A program made the translations under genes and the position numbers. The notes below the pieces were generated by a model that was not told the DNA's origin, made no database searches, and saw only the letters and a list, made by a program, of their open reading frames with translations. This document shows positions 30,108-39,700 of a DNA stretch of 64,000 nucleotides, piece by piece. This DNA comes from Enterobacter sp. 638 (GTDB lineage Bacteria; Pseudomonadota; Gammaproteobacteria; Enterobacterales; Enterobacteriaceae). The stretch lies in contig NC_009436.1 in assembly GCF_000016325.1 (NCBI RefSeq), positions 1,612,001 through 1,676,000 of the forward strand, given 5' to 3'. The stretch's first letter is position 1. Every line of letters starts with the position of its first letter.

Positions 30108-30826
30108 GAGCGTTCACTCCTGCTAACGGGGTGGTTGTGAAGAGGCACGCGCTTCAGCCATAGCCGCAGCGCTTGCCAGTAAATCGTCAGGACGGTTTTT
30201 AAGGTCATCAACGGAATACGCAACAGCAGGGATCGCAGGGCCGCGCGCGTGAGTGGCTCACGTTTCAGTATCAGCGTGGCGTCAAAGACCTTCGATTCCT
30301 GATGGTTTTCAATATGCATATGCAGCGTTTTATTGGGATTGTTAAAGCGCCAGTGATAGACCATGTCCATTGGGTTAAACGGTGAAACGTGAAAAGCTTT
30401 TTCAATTGGGCGTGTTGTCTGGCCATCCACGGCATAGTAATGACGCTCATTCCACGGCGTGTTGCGTACCTCGGCCAGCACCCAGCGCAGGGTGTCTGTT
30501 GCGTCATAGCAATAGTAAAAATTGACCGGATTAAAGTGAAAACCGAGATAACGCAGCTGAGTCAGGAGCATCACGCGGCCATCGGGACGTTCACCGGTCA
30601 GGCTTTCTATACGGTTGAGCGCGCACTCTTTCAGCGGCGTGCCGAGGGGATAATCCGCATCGTAAAAGGCTGCGGCAGCAAACCGGTTACGCCGGATCCC
30701 GACCGAAGGCAGTGCATCAAGCTCATCGAGATCGATCCAGGCCATAAAAACGGTATAGCGAAAATGGTGCGCTTTAGGCTGGAGACGGCGATGGCGTAAA
30801 ATCCCCTGATACAGGCAACTGTTCAT
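30104..30826 (-). CDS. DUF1365 family protein
   Basis: The start is placed at 30826 (MNSCLYQGILRHRRLQPKAH), one base after the stop of the amine oxidase gene, giving 240 residues. The opening motif and YLGFHFNPVNFYYCYD and SPFNPMDMVYHWRF are typical of DUF1365. The family almost always pairs with an FAD amine oxidase and a Cfa-like gene, and its enzymatic role has not been settled. A longer open frame upstream overlaps the amine oxidase gene and is rejected. Confidence 0.85.
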   Translation of the reverse strand: MNSCLYQGILRHRRLQPKAHHFRYTVFMAWIDLDELDALPSVGIRRNRFAAAAFYDADYPLGTPLKECALNRIESLTGERPDGRVMLLTQLRYLGFHFNPVNFYYCYDATDTLRWVLAEVRNTPWNERHYYAVDGQTTRPIEKAFHVSPFNPMDMVYHWRFNNPNKTLHMHIENHQESKVFDATLILKREPLTRAALRSLLLRIPLMTLKTVLTIYWQALRLWLKRVPLHNHPVSRSERS

Positions 30827-30827
30827 C

Positions 30828-32087
30828 TCAGTTTCCCTCTCCGCAGGCAATGCCGTGCACCACATCAAGTGCGCTGCGAACGCCATCCTCATGAAACCCG
30901 TTGTACCAGTAGGCTCCGCAATACCAGCTCCGCTGGTGGCCGTTAATCTCGTGGCGACGGGCCTGTGCACGCCAGCTTTTCGGATTAAACAGCGGGTGCT
31001 CATAGACAAAACGTTTCAGGACATAGCGCTCGTCCACGGTGGTTTCGGGGTTAAGCGTGACGCAGAACAATGGGCTTCCGGCTGGCAATCCTTGCAAAAT
31101 ATTCATGTTGTAGGTGACGCACGCGCTGGCCTGATCGCGTTCGCTCAGGCGATAGTTCCAGCTGGCCCAGGCGCGCTCGCGCACCGGCAGCCAGTGCGGA
31201 TCGCTGTGCAAAACCACCTCATTACGCTGCCAGCCGATATTTCCCAGCACCTCGCGTTCAGCAGGGGTTGGGTCGTCAAGCATCGCCAGCGCCTGTGAGG
31301 AATGGCAGGCGAAGATCACCTGGTCAAAGGCATGGCTTGTTGCCTCCAGTTGAATCTTCACGCCCTTTTCATGACGGAATACCTGCTGCACCGGCGCGTT
31401 AAGATGCAGGGTCACGCGATCGCCCAGTTGCGCCAGCATGGCGCGGAGATACTCTCGCGAACCGCCCGGCACCACATACCACTGCGGGCGATCGGTGATA
31501 TCCAGCAGACCGTGATGCTCAAAGAAGCGCAAAAACAGCGGCAGCGGAAAACGACGCATCTCCTGAAGAGAGCACGACCAGATGGCGGCGCCCATTGGCA
31601 GAATATAATGACGGGCAAAAAACGGGCTGAAGCCGTGCTGTTCCAGGAACGTCTGGAGCGTGGCGTTCTCGTCAACACGGCTTGCCAGCGCGGCTTTCGC
31701 CTCACGGTTAAAGCGCGTGATGTCTTTCAGCAGACCCCAGAATCTGGGGTTGACCAGATTACGCCGCTGGGCAAAAAGCGACGTCAGGGTGTGCCCGTTG
31801 TATTCCAGACCGCTTTGCGGGTTGTGTACCGAGAAACTCATCTGGGTTTTTTGCCCGTGAATACCCAACTCGCTGAGCAGGCCCATAAAGCGCGGATAGG
31901 TTCGATCGTTGTAGACAATAAACCCCGTATCAATCGCATAGGTGCCTTGCGGCGTGGTGACATCGACCGTCGCGGTATGCCCGCCCGGTGTCGCTTCTGC
32001 CTCGAAAATCGTGACATTATGATGCCCGGCCAGACGCCAGGCGCAGGTCATTCCGGCAATGCCGCTGCCAATAATTGCGATATTCAT
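30828..32087 (-). CDS. FAD/NAD(P)-binding amine-oxidase-like flavoprotein
   Basis: The 419-residue protein starts with a Rossmann FAD-binding motif (IIGSGIAGMTCAWRLAGHH, GxGxxG, with Glu31-like acidic end of beta 2) and has a C-terminal motif GAYWYNGFHEDGVRSAL where FAD-dependent amine oxidases and desaturases contact the flavin. It belongs to the COG2907 group that travels with DUF1365 and Cfa-like genes. A likely job is oxidising or desaturating an acyl chain before or after methylation; this is inference. Its ATG overlaps the SDR stop by four bases. Confidence 0.85.
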   Translation of the reverse strand: MNIAIIGSGIAGMTCAWRLAGHHNVTIFEAEATPGGHTATVDVTTPQGTYAIDTGFIVYNDRTYPRFMGLLSELGIHGQKTQMSFSVHNPQSGLEYNGHTLTSLFAQRRNLVNPRFWGLLKDITRFNREAKAALASRVDENATLQTFLEQHGFSPFFARHYILPMGAAIWSCSLQEMRRFPLPLFLRFFEHHGLLDITDRPQWYVVPGGSREYLRAMLAQLGDRVTLHLNAPVQQVFRHEKGVKIQLEATSHAFDQVIFACHSSQALAMLDDPTPAEREVLGNIGWQRNEVVLHSDPHWLPVRERAWASWNYRLSERDQASACVTYNMNILQGLPAGSPLFCVTLNPETTVDERYVLKRFVYEHPLFNPKSWRAQARRHEINGHQRSWYCGAYWYNGFHEDGVRSALDVVHGIACGEGN

Positions 32088-32803
32088 GAGCGCACCATCC
32101 GGCGCAGCAGGGCGCGTTGAAGAAAACCGGGTAAGCCTGCCAGCAGGCGTAAAATCAGACTGAAACCCGTGGGGAACGCGATGTGGTTTTTCCCTTTTGC
32201 CAGACCTCGACGGATTGCTTTCACGGCGCTGTCTACGCTGACCTGACCGGGCATGGAGAAATCATTTTTGCGGGTGAGGGGCGTGTCGACAAAGCCCGGC
32301 GAGACCACCGTGACGGCAATTCCCTTCGGCTCCCAGTCCAGACGCAAACTCTCGGCAAACCACGTCAATGCCGCTTTTGACGCGCCATAGGCCTCTGCGC
32401 GAGGGAAGGGGAGCCAGTGCGCCATCGAGCTGACCAACACCACGCGGTTGCCCGCCACCAGCTGCGACTGAAGTGCCGCGATGCAGTTCACGGGCCCCAA
32501 AAAATTCGTGTTCATGACCCGTTCGACCAGCGCGGCATCCACCACACCGTTATCCAGGTACTCGCAGGTGCCTGCGCAGAGAATCACCAGATCGGCATGA
32601 CATCCGGCTAGCGCCTGACGACAGGACGCTTTGTCCGTCATATCAAACAGACGAACCGTAATATTCGCGTTGTACTGATGCAGCGCTTCCAGCCGGGCTG
32701 GATCCCGGCCGCAGGCGATAACGTGACACCCTTCATCCGCCCAGGATTTTGCCAGCCCAGCCCCAATGCCAGAGCTTGCGCCAGTGATGAGGACAGTCAT
32801 CAT
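32084..32803 (-). CDS. Short-chain dehydrogenase/reductase of the lipid operon
   Basis: The start is placed at 32803, within the ATGATG that overlaps the stop of the NTF2-like gene, giving 239 residues. It has the SDR cofactor motif TGASSGIG at about residues 8-15, an active-site Ser in VLVSSMAHW, and YGASK (Tyr and Lys). The substrate is unknown. The tight operon with a Cfa-like methyltransferase and flavoprotein points to an acyl-lipid or related hydroxyl/keto substrate. Confidence 0.85.
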   Translation of the reverse strand: MMTVLITGASSGIGAGLAKSWADEGCHVIACGRDPARLEALHQYNANITVRLFDMTDKASCRQALAGCHADLVILCAGTCEYLDNGVVDAALVERVMNTNFLGPVNCIAALQSQLVAGNRVVLVSSMAHWLPFPRAEAYGASKAALTWFAESLRLDWEPKGIAVTVVSPGFVDTPLTRKNDFSMPGQVSVDSAVKAIRRGLAKGKNHIAFPTGFSLILRLLAGLPGFLQRALLRRMVRS

Positions 32804-33234
32804 GAGCGCACCCTCCTTTTGACGCCGCGCACCGCCCAGCCCAGCACGGGAAGATGTTCGTAGATCATCTCTCCGGCATCGTAATAGTCGCGTTGGCGAA
32901 TAATCTGGTCGTCCTGCACGTCCACCACCGAGCACCCAGGCAGGGCAAGTTTCTCACCCCCGGAAACGCGCGGGTGAGACCAGTGCATGGTCCATGTCAC
33001 GGCAAAACGGTCGGTGACGCAGAGCGGGGCATCAATAACAAAGCGGCAGTGATCCACGTTCGCCAGCAGATGCGTGAAGTAACGCTGGAGCGCAAACAGC
33101 CCCTGATGCTCGCCGAATGGGTCGATGAGGGCCGCATCAGGATGATAGAGCGCCGCCAGCGCCGACGGTGGCTGGCTATCGAGCTCTGCGTAATAGTCCA
33201 TAAATCGATTGATAACCGACGGCATAGTGCTCAT
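32800..33234 (-). CDS. NTF2-like (SnoaL-type) protein, first gene of the lipid operon
   Basis: Starting at 33234 (MSTMPSVINRFMDYYAEL), eight bases or so after AGGGTGAG, the protein has 144 residues; a GTG three codons upstream is also open. The cone-shaped SnoaL/NTF2 pattern is seen in LAALYHPDAALIDPFGEHQG, ending with IRQRDYYDAGEMIYEH. Family members are enzymes or binding proteins with diverse ligands. It is the promoter-proximal gene: a dyad (33288-33305) lies about 54 bases upstream. Confidence 0.78.
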   Translation of the reverse strand: MSTMPSVINRFMDYYAELDSQPPSALAALYHPDAALIDPFGEHQGLFALQRYFTHLLANVDHCRFVIDAPLCVTDRFAVTWTMHWSHPRVSGGEKLALPGCSVVDVQDDQIIRQRDYYDAGEMIYEHLPVLGWAVRGVKRRVRS

Positions 33235-33557
33235 GAGTCTCACCCTGACTGTAAATAACGTGACGTAACTGCATACTTAAAACTTACACAAATACGATTA
33301 TTTGTCCAAGTTTAGAATTGTATATTTTTTATTTTTGATGTTTATCAGATGGTTGTGATTGGTACTTTTAGTCGGGGTTTTGACGATTTTTTAAAACGGT
33401 GTAGGCTGCACCGTTGAGGATGGCTTAACAGAGCAGAATTTCGGAAGACATCTTATATTCATTTAACATCGATATATTCCATGATGTTTTGGGGTGGATG
33501 AATGCTGAGCATAAACCGTCGCGATCAGAGTCAATAACAACATTTAAGGCGAGAAAT
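33235..33557. promoter_or_regulatory. Divergent promoter region between lipid operon and MFS gene (no gene)
   Basis: This AT-rich 323-base gap separates two outward-facing units. It holds two exact dyads: ACAAATA-CGAT-TATTTGT (33288-33305) on the lipid-operon side, and AACGGTG-TAGGCTG-CACCGTT (33395-33415) nearer the MFS gene. On the minus strand the first dyad sits just after TTGGAC and before TAAGTT, a possible -35/-10 pair. No coding frame is convincing. Confidence 0.5.
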
Positions 33558-34778
33558 ATGTCTCTTCGTTCACTGCAGGCGCTGTGCCTGGCCAGTTTTT
33601 TTATTGCTGATGTGCGTGATGGTTTGGGTCCCTTTCTGGGGATATTTCTCACTGAACGTCACTGGCAACCTGATGAGGTGGGATTTTTAATGACAGCAGG
33701 CGGCGTCGCAGGACTGCTGGCCACACTGCCTGCTGGATTTATCACTGACACCTCTAAAAATAAACGCGCTCTGCTGGCCGTACTTTGCGTGATGATCACC
33801 GTGAGCACTCTGCTGATTTGGTTCAGTCAAGGTGACGGTATCGCCGCGTTCTCCCAAATTATCAGCGGTGTCTGCGCGGCGTTTGTCGGCCCACTTATCA
33901 CCGGTATTACGTTGGGTCTGACGGGGCAAAACGGATTTAGCGCCCAGATGGGCAAAAATGAAGCCTTTAACCATGCCGGGAATTTCTTAACGGCGTTGAT
34001 CGGCGGTGGTATCGCCTGGTACTGGGGAATTGACGGTATTTTCCTGTTGATGGCATGCACGACCGTCCTGACTCTGTGCGCGCTGTTGGCCATTCGTAAT
34101 AAGGACATTGATAACAATGCGGCGAGGGGACTGGCGTCGTCTGAAAATCAACCGATACCCAGCTTTTCAATACTGACCAAAAACACGGCACTTCTCGTCA
34201 CAGGCTTAACACTGTTGCTCTTTCACCTGGCAAATGCGGCGTTGTTACCGATGCTAAGTATGAGAAACGCCGGGATTACCGGCGCGATGAATCCCGGTTT
34301 GTATGCCGCTATCACCGTGATCATTTCTCAGGCCGTGATGATCCCCGTAGCGCTCTGGGTGGCGTTGCGAATCGAGAGACACGGCTACTGGCGATTGATT
34401 ATGCTGGCATTGCTCCTCATGCCCGTCAGAGCCGCCATGGCCGCGGCGACGGATACGCCGTTGATGATGGTGCCGGTACAGATTCTTGATGGCGTCGCGG
34501 CAGGGATATTGGGCGTGGCGGTGCCAGGTTTTATCGTGAAATTATTGCAGGGAAGTGGGCATGTGAATGCGGGTCAGAGTGTGGTGATGCTCATGCAGGG
34601 GGCTGGGGCGTCATTGAGTCCCGCATTGACCGGGACAATTGCGGGTCGCTACTCATTTTCTACGGCCTTCAGTGTGCTTAGCGTCATTGCACTTGCCGCG
34701 CTGCTTGTCTGGTGGCGATATGCGGACCTGCTCATGACACATTCCGCAGCGAGTCCAGTGAAGGTCGTTACAGACTAA
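33558..34778 (+). CDS. Major facilitator superfamily transporter
   Basis: Starting at ATG 33558 (MSLRSLQALCLASFF), with GGCGAG before it, the protein has 406 residues; an upstream start at 33489 is open but poorly supported. About 11-12 transmembrane helices are seen. Early motifs DVRDGLGPFLGIFLTERHW and AGFITDTSKNKRALL (MFS loop 2-3 signature) match a drug/sugar-type MFS subfamily annotated only as MFS transporter. The substrate is unknown. Efflux is the likelier direction, given the family. Confidence 0.82.
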   Translation: MSLRSLQALCLASFFIADVRDGLGPFLGIFLTERHWQPDEVGFLMTAGGVAGLLATLPAGFITDTSKNKRALLAVLCVMITVSTLLIWFSQGDGIAAFSQIISGVCAAFVGPLITGITLGLTGQNGFSAQMGKNEAFNHAGNFLTALIGGGIAWYWGIDGIFLLMACTTVLTLCALLAIRNKDIDNNAARGLASSENQPIPSFSILTKNTALLVTGLTLLLFHLANAALLPMLSMRNAGITGAMNPGLYAAITVIISQAVMIPVALWVALRIERHGYWRLIMLALLLMPVRAAMAAATDTPLMMVPVQILDGVAAGILGVAVPGFIVKLLQGSGHVNAGQSVVMLMQGAGASLSPALTGTIAGRYSFSTAFSVLSVIALAALLVWWRYADLLMTHSAASPVKVVTD

Positions 34779-34954
34779 ACAAAATTATCTTCGTTATCGT
34801 GTGGAGCGGGTTTTGAGCATACTCAACGTCACATCGGGGGCATTTCGATTCGGGTCCTCCGATTTTTTCTGCGTTTGTGCCACACTCGGGGTGGCGTTGA
34901 TAATTCCTCCACAATCGGTCCACTAAGCCTTGATAATCCACGGGTAAAATACAG

Positions 34955-34972
34955 GGAAAACGGGAGTTTTCC
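34955..34972 (+). promoter_or_regulatory. Hairpin with the ribosome binding site in its loop
   Basis: GGAAAAC (34955-34961) and GTTTTCC (34966-34972) pair perfectly around GGGA, and the ATG of the 50-residue gene follows at 34973. The GGGAG Shine-Dalgarno lies in the loop and the first base of the 3' arm. Such a fold could modulate translation. Confidence 0.5.
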
Positions 34973-35125
34973 ATGTGGTTCTTTCTGGAATATGTTAGCG
35001 CTACACTTCAAAAAATAGATTATAAAAGTGCCTGGATTATTGCAGGCGCGATTTTCGGTTTCTTTATTCAATTAATTATCGTGGTGTTTCTCGATGCGCG
35101 TTTAAATAGGAATGAACGAAAATAA
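34973..35125 (+). CDS. Small single-span membrane protein, 50 residues
   Basis: A short frame begins MWFFLEYVSATLQKIDYKS, has one strong transmembrane stretch (about residues 21-40, AWIIAGAIFGFFIQLIIVVF), and ends in a charged tail, LDARLNRNERK, so the C terminus is probably cytoplasmic. GGGAG lies at good spacing before the ATG, inside a hairpin. I do not recognise the family. The size and layout fit small regulatory membrane proteins or type I toxins, but there is no antisense RNA that I can point to. It lies between the MFS gene and the convergent mig-14-like gene. Confidence 0.6.
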   Translation: MWFFLEYVSATLQKIDYKSAWIIAGAIFGFFIQLIIVVFLDARLNRNERK

Positions 35126-35147
35126 ATCCTCAATTAAGCAGTAATGA

Positions 35148-36038
35148 TTAGAGAGTAATAACCTTGCCTGTCTTTGCAGTATCAGCCCATCTCAATTTAT
35201 AGTCCCAATTTTTTTCATACATTCCTATTGAAAATACCATTTCTTTTTGTTGTAAAGCACATAAACCGCGAGCATCTTTAATGTTTGCCCACATTAATAT
35301 ACTGCCAGGGCTGTATTCTGAAAACTTGGGGTCTACGCCACCGTTTGGTACATCAAAATACTCCATGCTATTACTGCTTGCACGCAAGACAAGATCAATA
35401 GCGCAAGGGGTATCGTCGAAGAACAATACGTTGCCGAAAATTAAATGCGGTAAGGCAGAAAAAAATTCTTCTATCTTGCTTTCTTCATAGCAACGTACTG
35501 AATCCGCAAAACGCAGCTTAAAGAGCAGTATATAGAGACGGGCTATCTCTTTTGGCGACATGTCTGACAGGCGATAACATTGACCGCCTAAACCGATAAA
35601 CTTCCTTAATTCCCCGTTACGTTTCTTCATTGTTTTAGCGGAAAACGCGTCTTTAACATGGCAGATACTGCGTTTTGCCCGGTAGAAAAAGCTAGAGTTA
35701 CGAATGTTATCGCGATGACGTGATGACAAACGGTTCGTCCTGTCAGGCAGCCAGATCTTCTGCTCTGCCGACACAGGGAGCATAACTTCATCAAATGACA
35801 CCGGATATTCTCGCCAGACATTCAGGCCTATCTCATTATTTTCGGTGACAAAATAAGCACCACAAACGCCATCTTTATTACGCCGCTGCCAGAACGAAAA
35901 ACCCTTCTGACCTTTTCTCATCAAAAACTCGACAATGTCAGGGTGCATGTTAATGCTCCCGCCATACGTCTGGTATGTTTCAGCGTAATCATCAAAACTG
36001 CAAGGCGTCCAGCCTGAAATTAAATGCTTAAAACTCAT
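35148..36038 (-). CDS. Mig-14 family protein
   Basis: The 296-residue protein has the features I recall from Salmonella Mig-14: an opening with TYGGSINMHPDIVEF, then WREYPVSFDEVMLP, LPHLIFGNVLFFDDTPCAIDLV, DVPNGGVDPKFSEYSPGSILMW, and a KLRW-containing end. It resembles an acetyltransferase (GNAT/FemAB-like) fold without a clear catalytic motif. Salmonella Mig-14 is an inner-membrane-associated, PhoP-dependent protein needed for resistance to antimicrobial peptides and survival in macrophages. The region is AT-rich compared with the backbone, which fits lateral acquisition. Assignment is from memory. Confidence 0.7.
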   Translation of the reverse strand: MSFKHLISGWTPCSFDDYAETYQTYGGSINMHPDIVEFLMRKGQKGFSFWQRRNKDGVCGAYFVTENNEIGLNVWREYPVSFDEVMLPVSAEQKIWLPDRTNRLSSRHRDNIRNSSFFYRAKRSICHVKDAFSAKTMKKRNGELRKFIGLGGQCYRLSDMSPKEIARLYILLFKLRFADSVRCYEESKIEEFFSALPHLIFGNVLFFDDTPCAIDLVLRASSNSMEYFDVPNGGVDPKFSEYSPGSILMWANIKDARGLCALQQKEMVFSIGMYEKNWDYKLRWADTAKTGKVITL

Positions 36039-36158
36039 GGTAATAACCTGATAAATAATTATTTAGATTAATTTTGCCTGTCACGGAGAATACGTTTACG
36101 CACGGTCATTAACGGGCGCATTGCATCAACCCGTTCAACAGATAAATCGCCGAATACA

Positions 36159-36698
36159 TTACTGAAACCACTCTTTTTTGAGCAGCGCGTAGAGAAAGGT
36201 ATTATCGTATCGTTCAATTCCGTTTTCAGATTCAAAGGAAACAAACTCCAGGAAATATCCTTCACGCCGCATATGCAGACGCTCGCACAGTTTTTGCGAC
36301 ACCATATTATAATCTTCAACATACGCATAAAGACGTCGCGCCTGTTGTTGCGTAAACAAATAGTGAAAAAGCGCTGAGGTCGCCTCTGTTGCAAATCCTT
36401 GTCCTTGATACCGAGTATTAAAGTGCCAGCCTACCGACAATGTATTCTTGTCAGGTTCGTCCCGATTATCAGCAAAGAGGTGACCGATTAATGTGTCATT
36501 TTCTTTAAGGCAGACGGCGAACTGGCTATTGTCCTTCGACCTTCTTATTGCTTCTGCCTTTGCTTCTTCCAGTGAGTTCAGTTTCTCATCCTGAAAACAA
36601 GGCGCCTGTGGCGAAGAAAGGTATTCCAGAAGGGCAACGGCATCTTTTCCCTCGAAAGGGCGGATAACCAATCGTGATGTGTTTATGCTGCTCATCAT
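36159..36698 (-). CDS. GNAT acetyltransferase, RimJ/RimL type
   Basis: The 179-residue protein has the RimL-like order: TSRLVIRPFEGKD at the start, WHFNTRYQGQGFATEA (acetyl-CoA binding R/QxxGxG/A at about residues 93-103), and ARRLYAYVEDYNMVSQKLCERLHMRREGYFLE-like sequence (VEDYN..S..L..). It probably acetylates a small molecule or protein N terminus with acetyl-CoA; the substrate is unknown. A second ATG one codon in is equally possible as start. Confidence 0.82.
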   Translation of the reverse strand: MMSSINTSRLVIRPFEGKDAVALLEYLSSPQAPCFQDEKLNSLEEAKAEAIRRSKDNSQFAVCLKENDTLIGHLFADNRDEPDKNTLSVGWHFNTRYQGQGFATEATSALFHYLFTQQQARRLYAYVEDYNMVSQKLCERLHMRREGYFLEFVSFESENGIERYDNTFLYALLKKEWFQ

Positions 36699-36787
36699 AA
36701 CCTCATACTTTTTATTTTTAATCTGAGTTTATCCCGGTCAAAAAGAGAATCTCTATGGTTCTTAACGACCGGGAGGAATAACAGATG

Positions 36788-39700
36788 TTAAAGTTGCACT
36801 TTGCTTTCCCGGTTTTTTCTGCGGGTTTCAATGAACCGTGTAATCACCACGAAAAATACGGGAACAAAGAAAATGGCGAGTAAAGTGCCGCTGATCATCC
36901 CGCCAAAAACGCCTGTGCCTATTGCATGCTGGGTACTGTCACTCGCACCCTTGGCCAACATCAGTGGGACAACGCCCAATGTAAATGCCAGAGATGTCAT
37001 GAGTATCGGGCGTAATCGCTGCTTAGAGGCCATTAACGTTGCCTCGATCACGTTGTGTCCTTGATGTATTAATTGTCTGGCAAACTCAATAATCAGGATC
37101 GCATTCTTAGCCGAAAGCCCAATAAGGGTTATCAGACCCACTTTGAAAAAGACGTCGTTTGTCATATTTGCCACGGTAACGGCCAGAACCGCCCCAAGCA
37201 GTCCCAGAGGGACAACCAGCATCACCGCAAAGGGAACGGACCAGCTTTCATAGAGCGCGGCAAGCACCATGAATACCACCAACATTGACAGGACTATCAA
37301 TCCCGGAAGCTGTGATGCAGACTCTTTTTCCTGCAACGAACTGCCCGCCCATTCGCCTGCGAAACCTGCCGGCAAATCTTTTGCGAGCATTTCCATCGCG
37401 TTCATTGCCGTGCCGGTTGATTCACCGGCGGACGCACTGCCGGTAATGCGAATGGAAGGATAGCCCTGGTAACGCATCAGTTGCTGTGGGGCGACATTCC
37501 AGGACAGCGTCACAAACGAAGACAATGGCAGCATTTCACCCAGACGATTTTTAACCGACAGGGCTAATACATGTTCCGGTTGCATGCGGTACGGCGCATC
37601 GGCCTGGATAATCACCTGCTGAACGCGACCCTTGTTCGTGTAGTCGTTGACATAATTCGAACCCATCGCGACGGAAATCGTTTGGTTAATCTCATCAAAC
37701 GATACCCCCATCGCCTCGGCTTTTTCCCTGTCGACGTTGAGCGTCAGGCTGGTTCCCTCTGGAAGCCCGTCGATATAGACATCGGATAATTGACCGCTCT
37801 TATTGGCACGTTGCACGAGTTCATCCGCAGCATTTTTAAGCGCCTGATGCCCCTTGCCCCCTCTGTCCTGCAAGTAATAAGTGAATCCGGATGAGGTCCC
37901 CATATCGGAAATGGCCGGGGGAAGCAGACTCATCGTGACGGCATCAGGCACGCTCTCCATTTTGGATTGAATATGGTCAGCTTCATCCTGAGCGCTCCTG
38001 CCTTCGCGTTTTTTCCAGTTTTTCAGCGTCGTGAAAGCCATGGCTGAGTTCGGTCCTGAGCCTGAAAATCCAAACCCCAGGATCATAATGTTGCTTTCAA
38101 TGGCCTGCTGCTGGGCGATTTCATCTTCAAATTGCTTAACCACTTTAAGCGTGCGCTGCATCGTGGCATCGGAAGGAAGCTGGATAGACGACATAAAGTA
38201 GCCTTGATCCTCATCGGGCAAAAACGAAGAGGCCAACGAAGACAGACCGGCGTACAACGCAACACATAAAGCAGCGTAGAGCATCATCATTCGCCCGGTG
38301 CGCTTCAGAACAAACCCCAATCCGGATGCGTAAAAAGAGGTGAGGGTGTGGAACCGGGTGTTAAACCACGCTGAAAACGATTTTCCTTTGCTTTGACCGA
38401 CATGATGCGGCTTAAGCAACGTTGCGCAGAGTGCAGGGGTTAAGGTCAGGGCCAGGAAAGCAGACAGTAAAATAGATACTGCCACCGATATGCAGAATTG
38501 GCGGTAAATAATCCCTACGGAACCACTGGCAAATCCCATCGGAATAAAGACCGCGGTCAGCACCAGCGTAATGCCAATAATGGCTGGCGTGATTTCATGC
38601 ATCGCTTCCCGTGTAGCCTCCTTCGGGGAGAGATTTTTCTCTTCCATTAAGCGTTCGACGTTCTCAACCACAACGATCGCGTCGTCGACGATAATGCCGA
38701 TCGCCAGCACCATGCCGAACATGGTCAGGATATTGATGGAGTAACCGCTTAATAGCATGACCGTAAAGGTGCCCAACAGCGCAACCGGGGCGACGATGGC
38801 CGGAATCAGCGTACAGCGGATTTTATGCAGAAACAGCAGCATGACGAGGAAAACCAGTACCATCGCTTCGGCGAATGTTTCTACAACTTTCATAATGGAA
38901 AGCTTAACGAAAGGCGCCGTATCGAAAGGAACCGTGAATTCCATTCCCTCTGGAAGCACGCTTGAGAGTTCTGCCAGCCGCGAGCGAATCCCTGAAGCCG
39001 TGCTAATGGCGTTAGCACCCGGAGACAGCTGAATAGCGGCTGCGGTGGCGGGCATGCCGTTTTCACGTATGCCAAAGGCATAACTCTGCAAACCCGATTC
39101 CACGCGGGCAATATCAGACAGCTTAAGGCGCGCGCCGGAGGTCAGCGATTTAATCGTGATTTGGCTAAACGCCTCAACAGAAGAGAGTTGCCCTCGCACG
39201 GTGATCGGATAGGTCACGCCCTGCCCAGGAATTGCAGGCTCATCGCCCGTTCTGCCGGGCGAAACAATGACGTTTTGTTGGCTAACAGCCGTCAACACAT
39301 CCGTGACCGACAGCCCATGACTGTGTAATTTCATGGGATCGAGCCATATGCGCAGGGCTTTTTCACCGCCAAAGAGCTGGACTTTTCCGACACCCGGAAC
39401 GCGACGCAGTTCATCCGTCAAATTTCTGGCGAAATAATCGCTTAAATCCGCCTCCTGATATTCGCCGGTTTGGGATTTTAGTCCCACCATCATCAGAAAG
39501 CCGGAGTTTGCCGCCTCAACAGTGAGGCCATTTTGCCGCACGGCCTGAGGTAAACGAGGCTCTACGATCTTTATCTGATTTTGCAGATCCATCTGGGCGA
39601 GCTTGATGTCTGTTCCGGGCTTAAAGGTGACCGTAATGGAGGCCATTCCGGTGGTGTCACTGGATGATTCAAAATAAAGTAAATTATCGACGCCCGAAAT

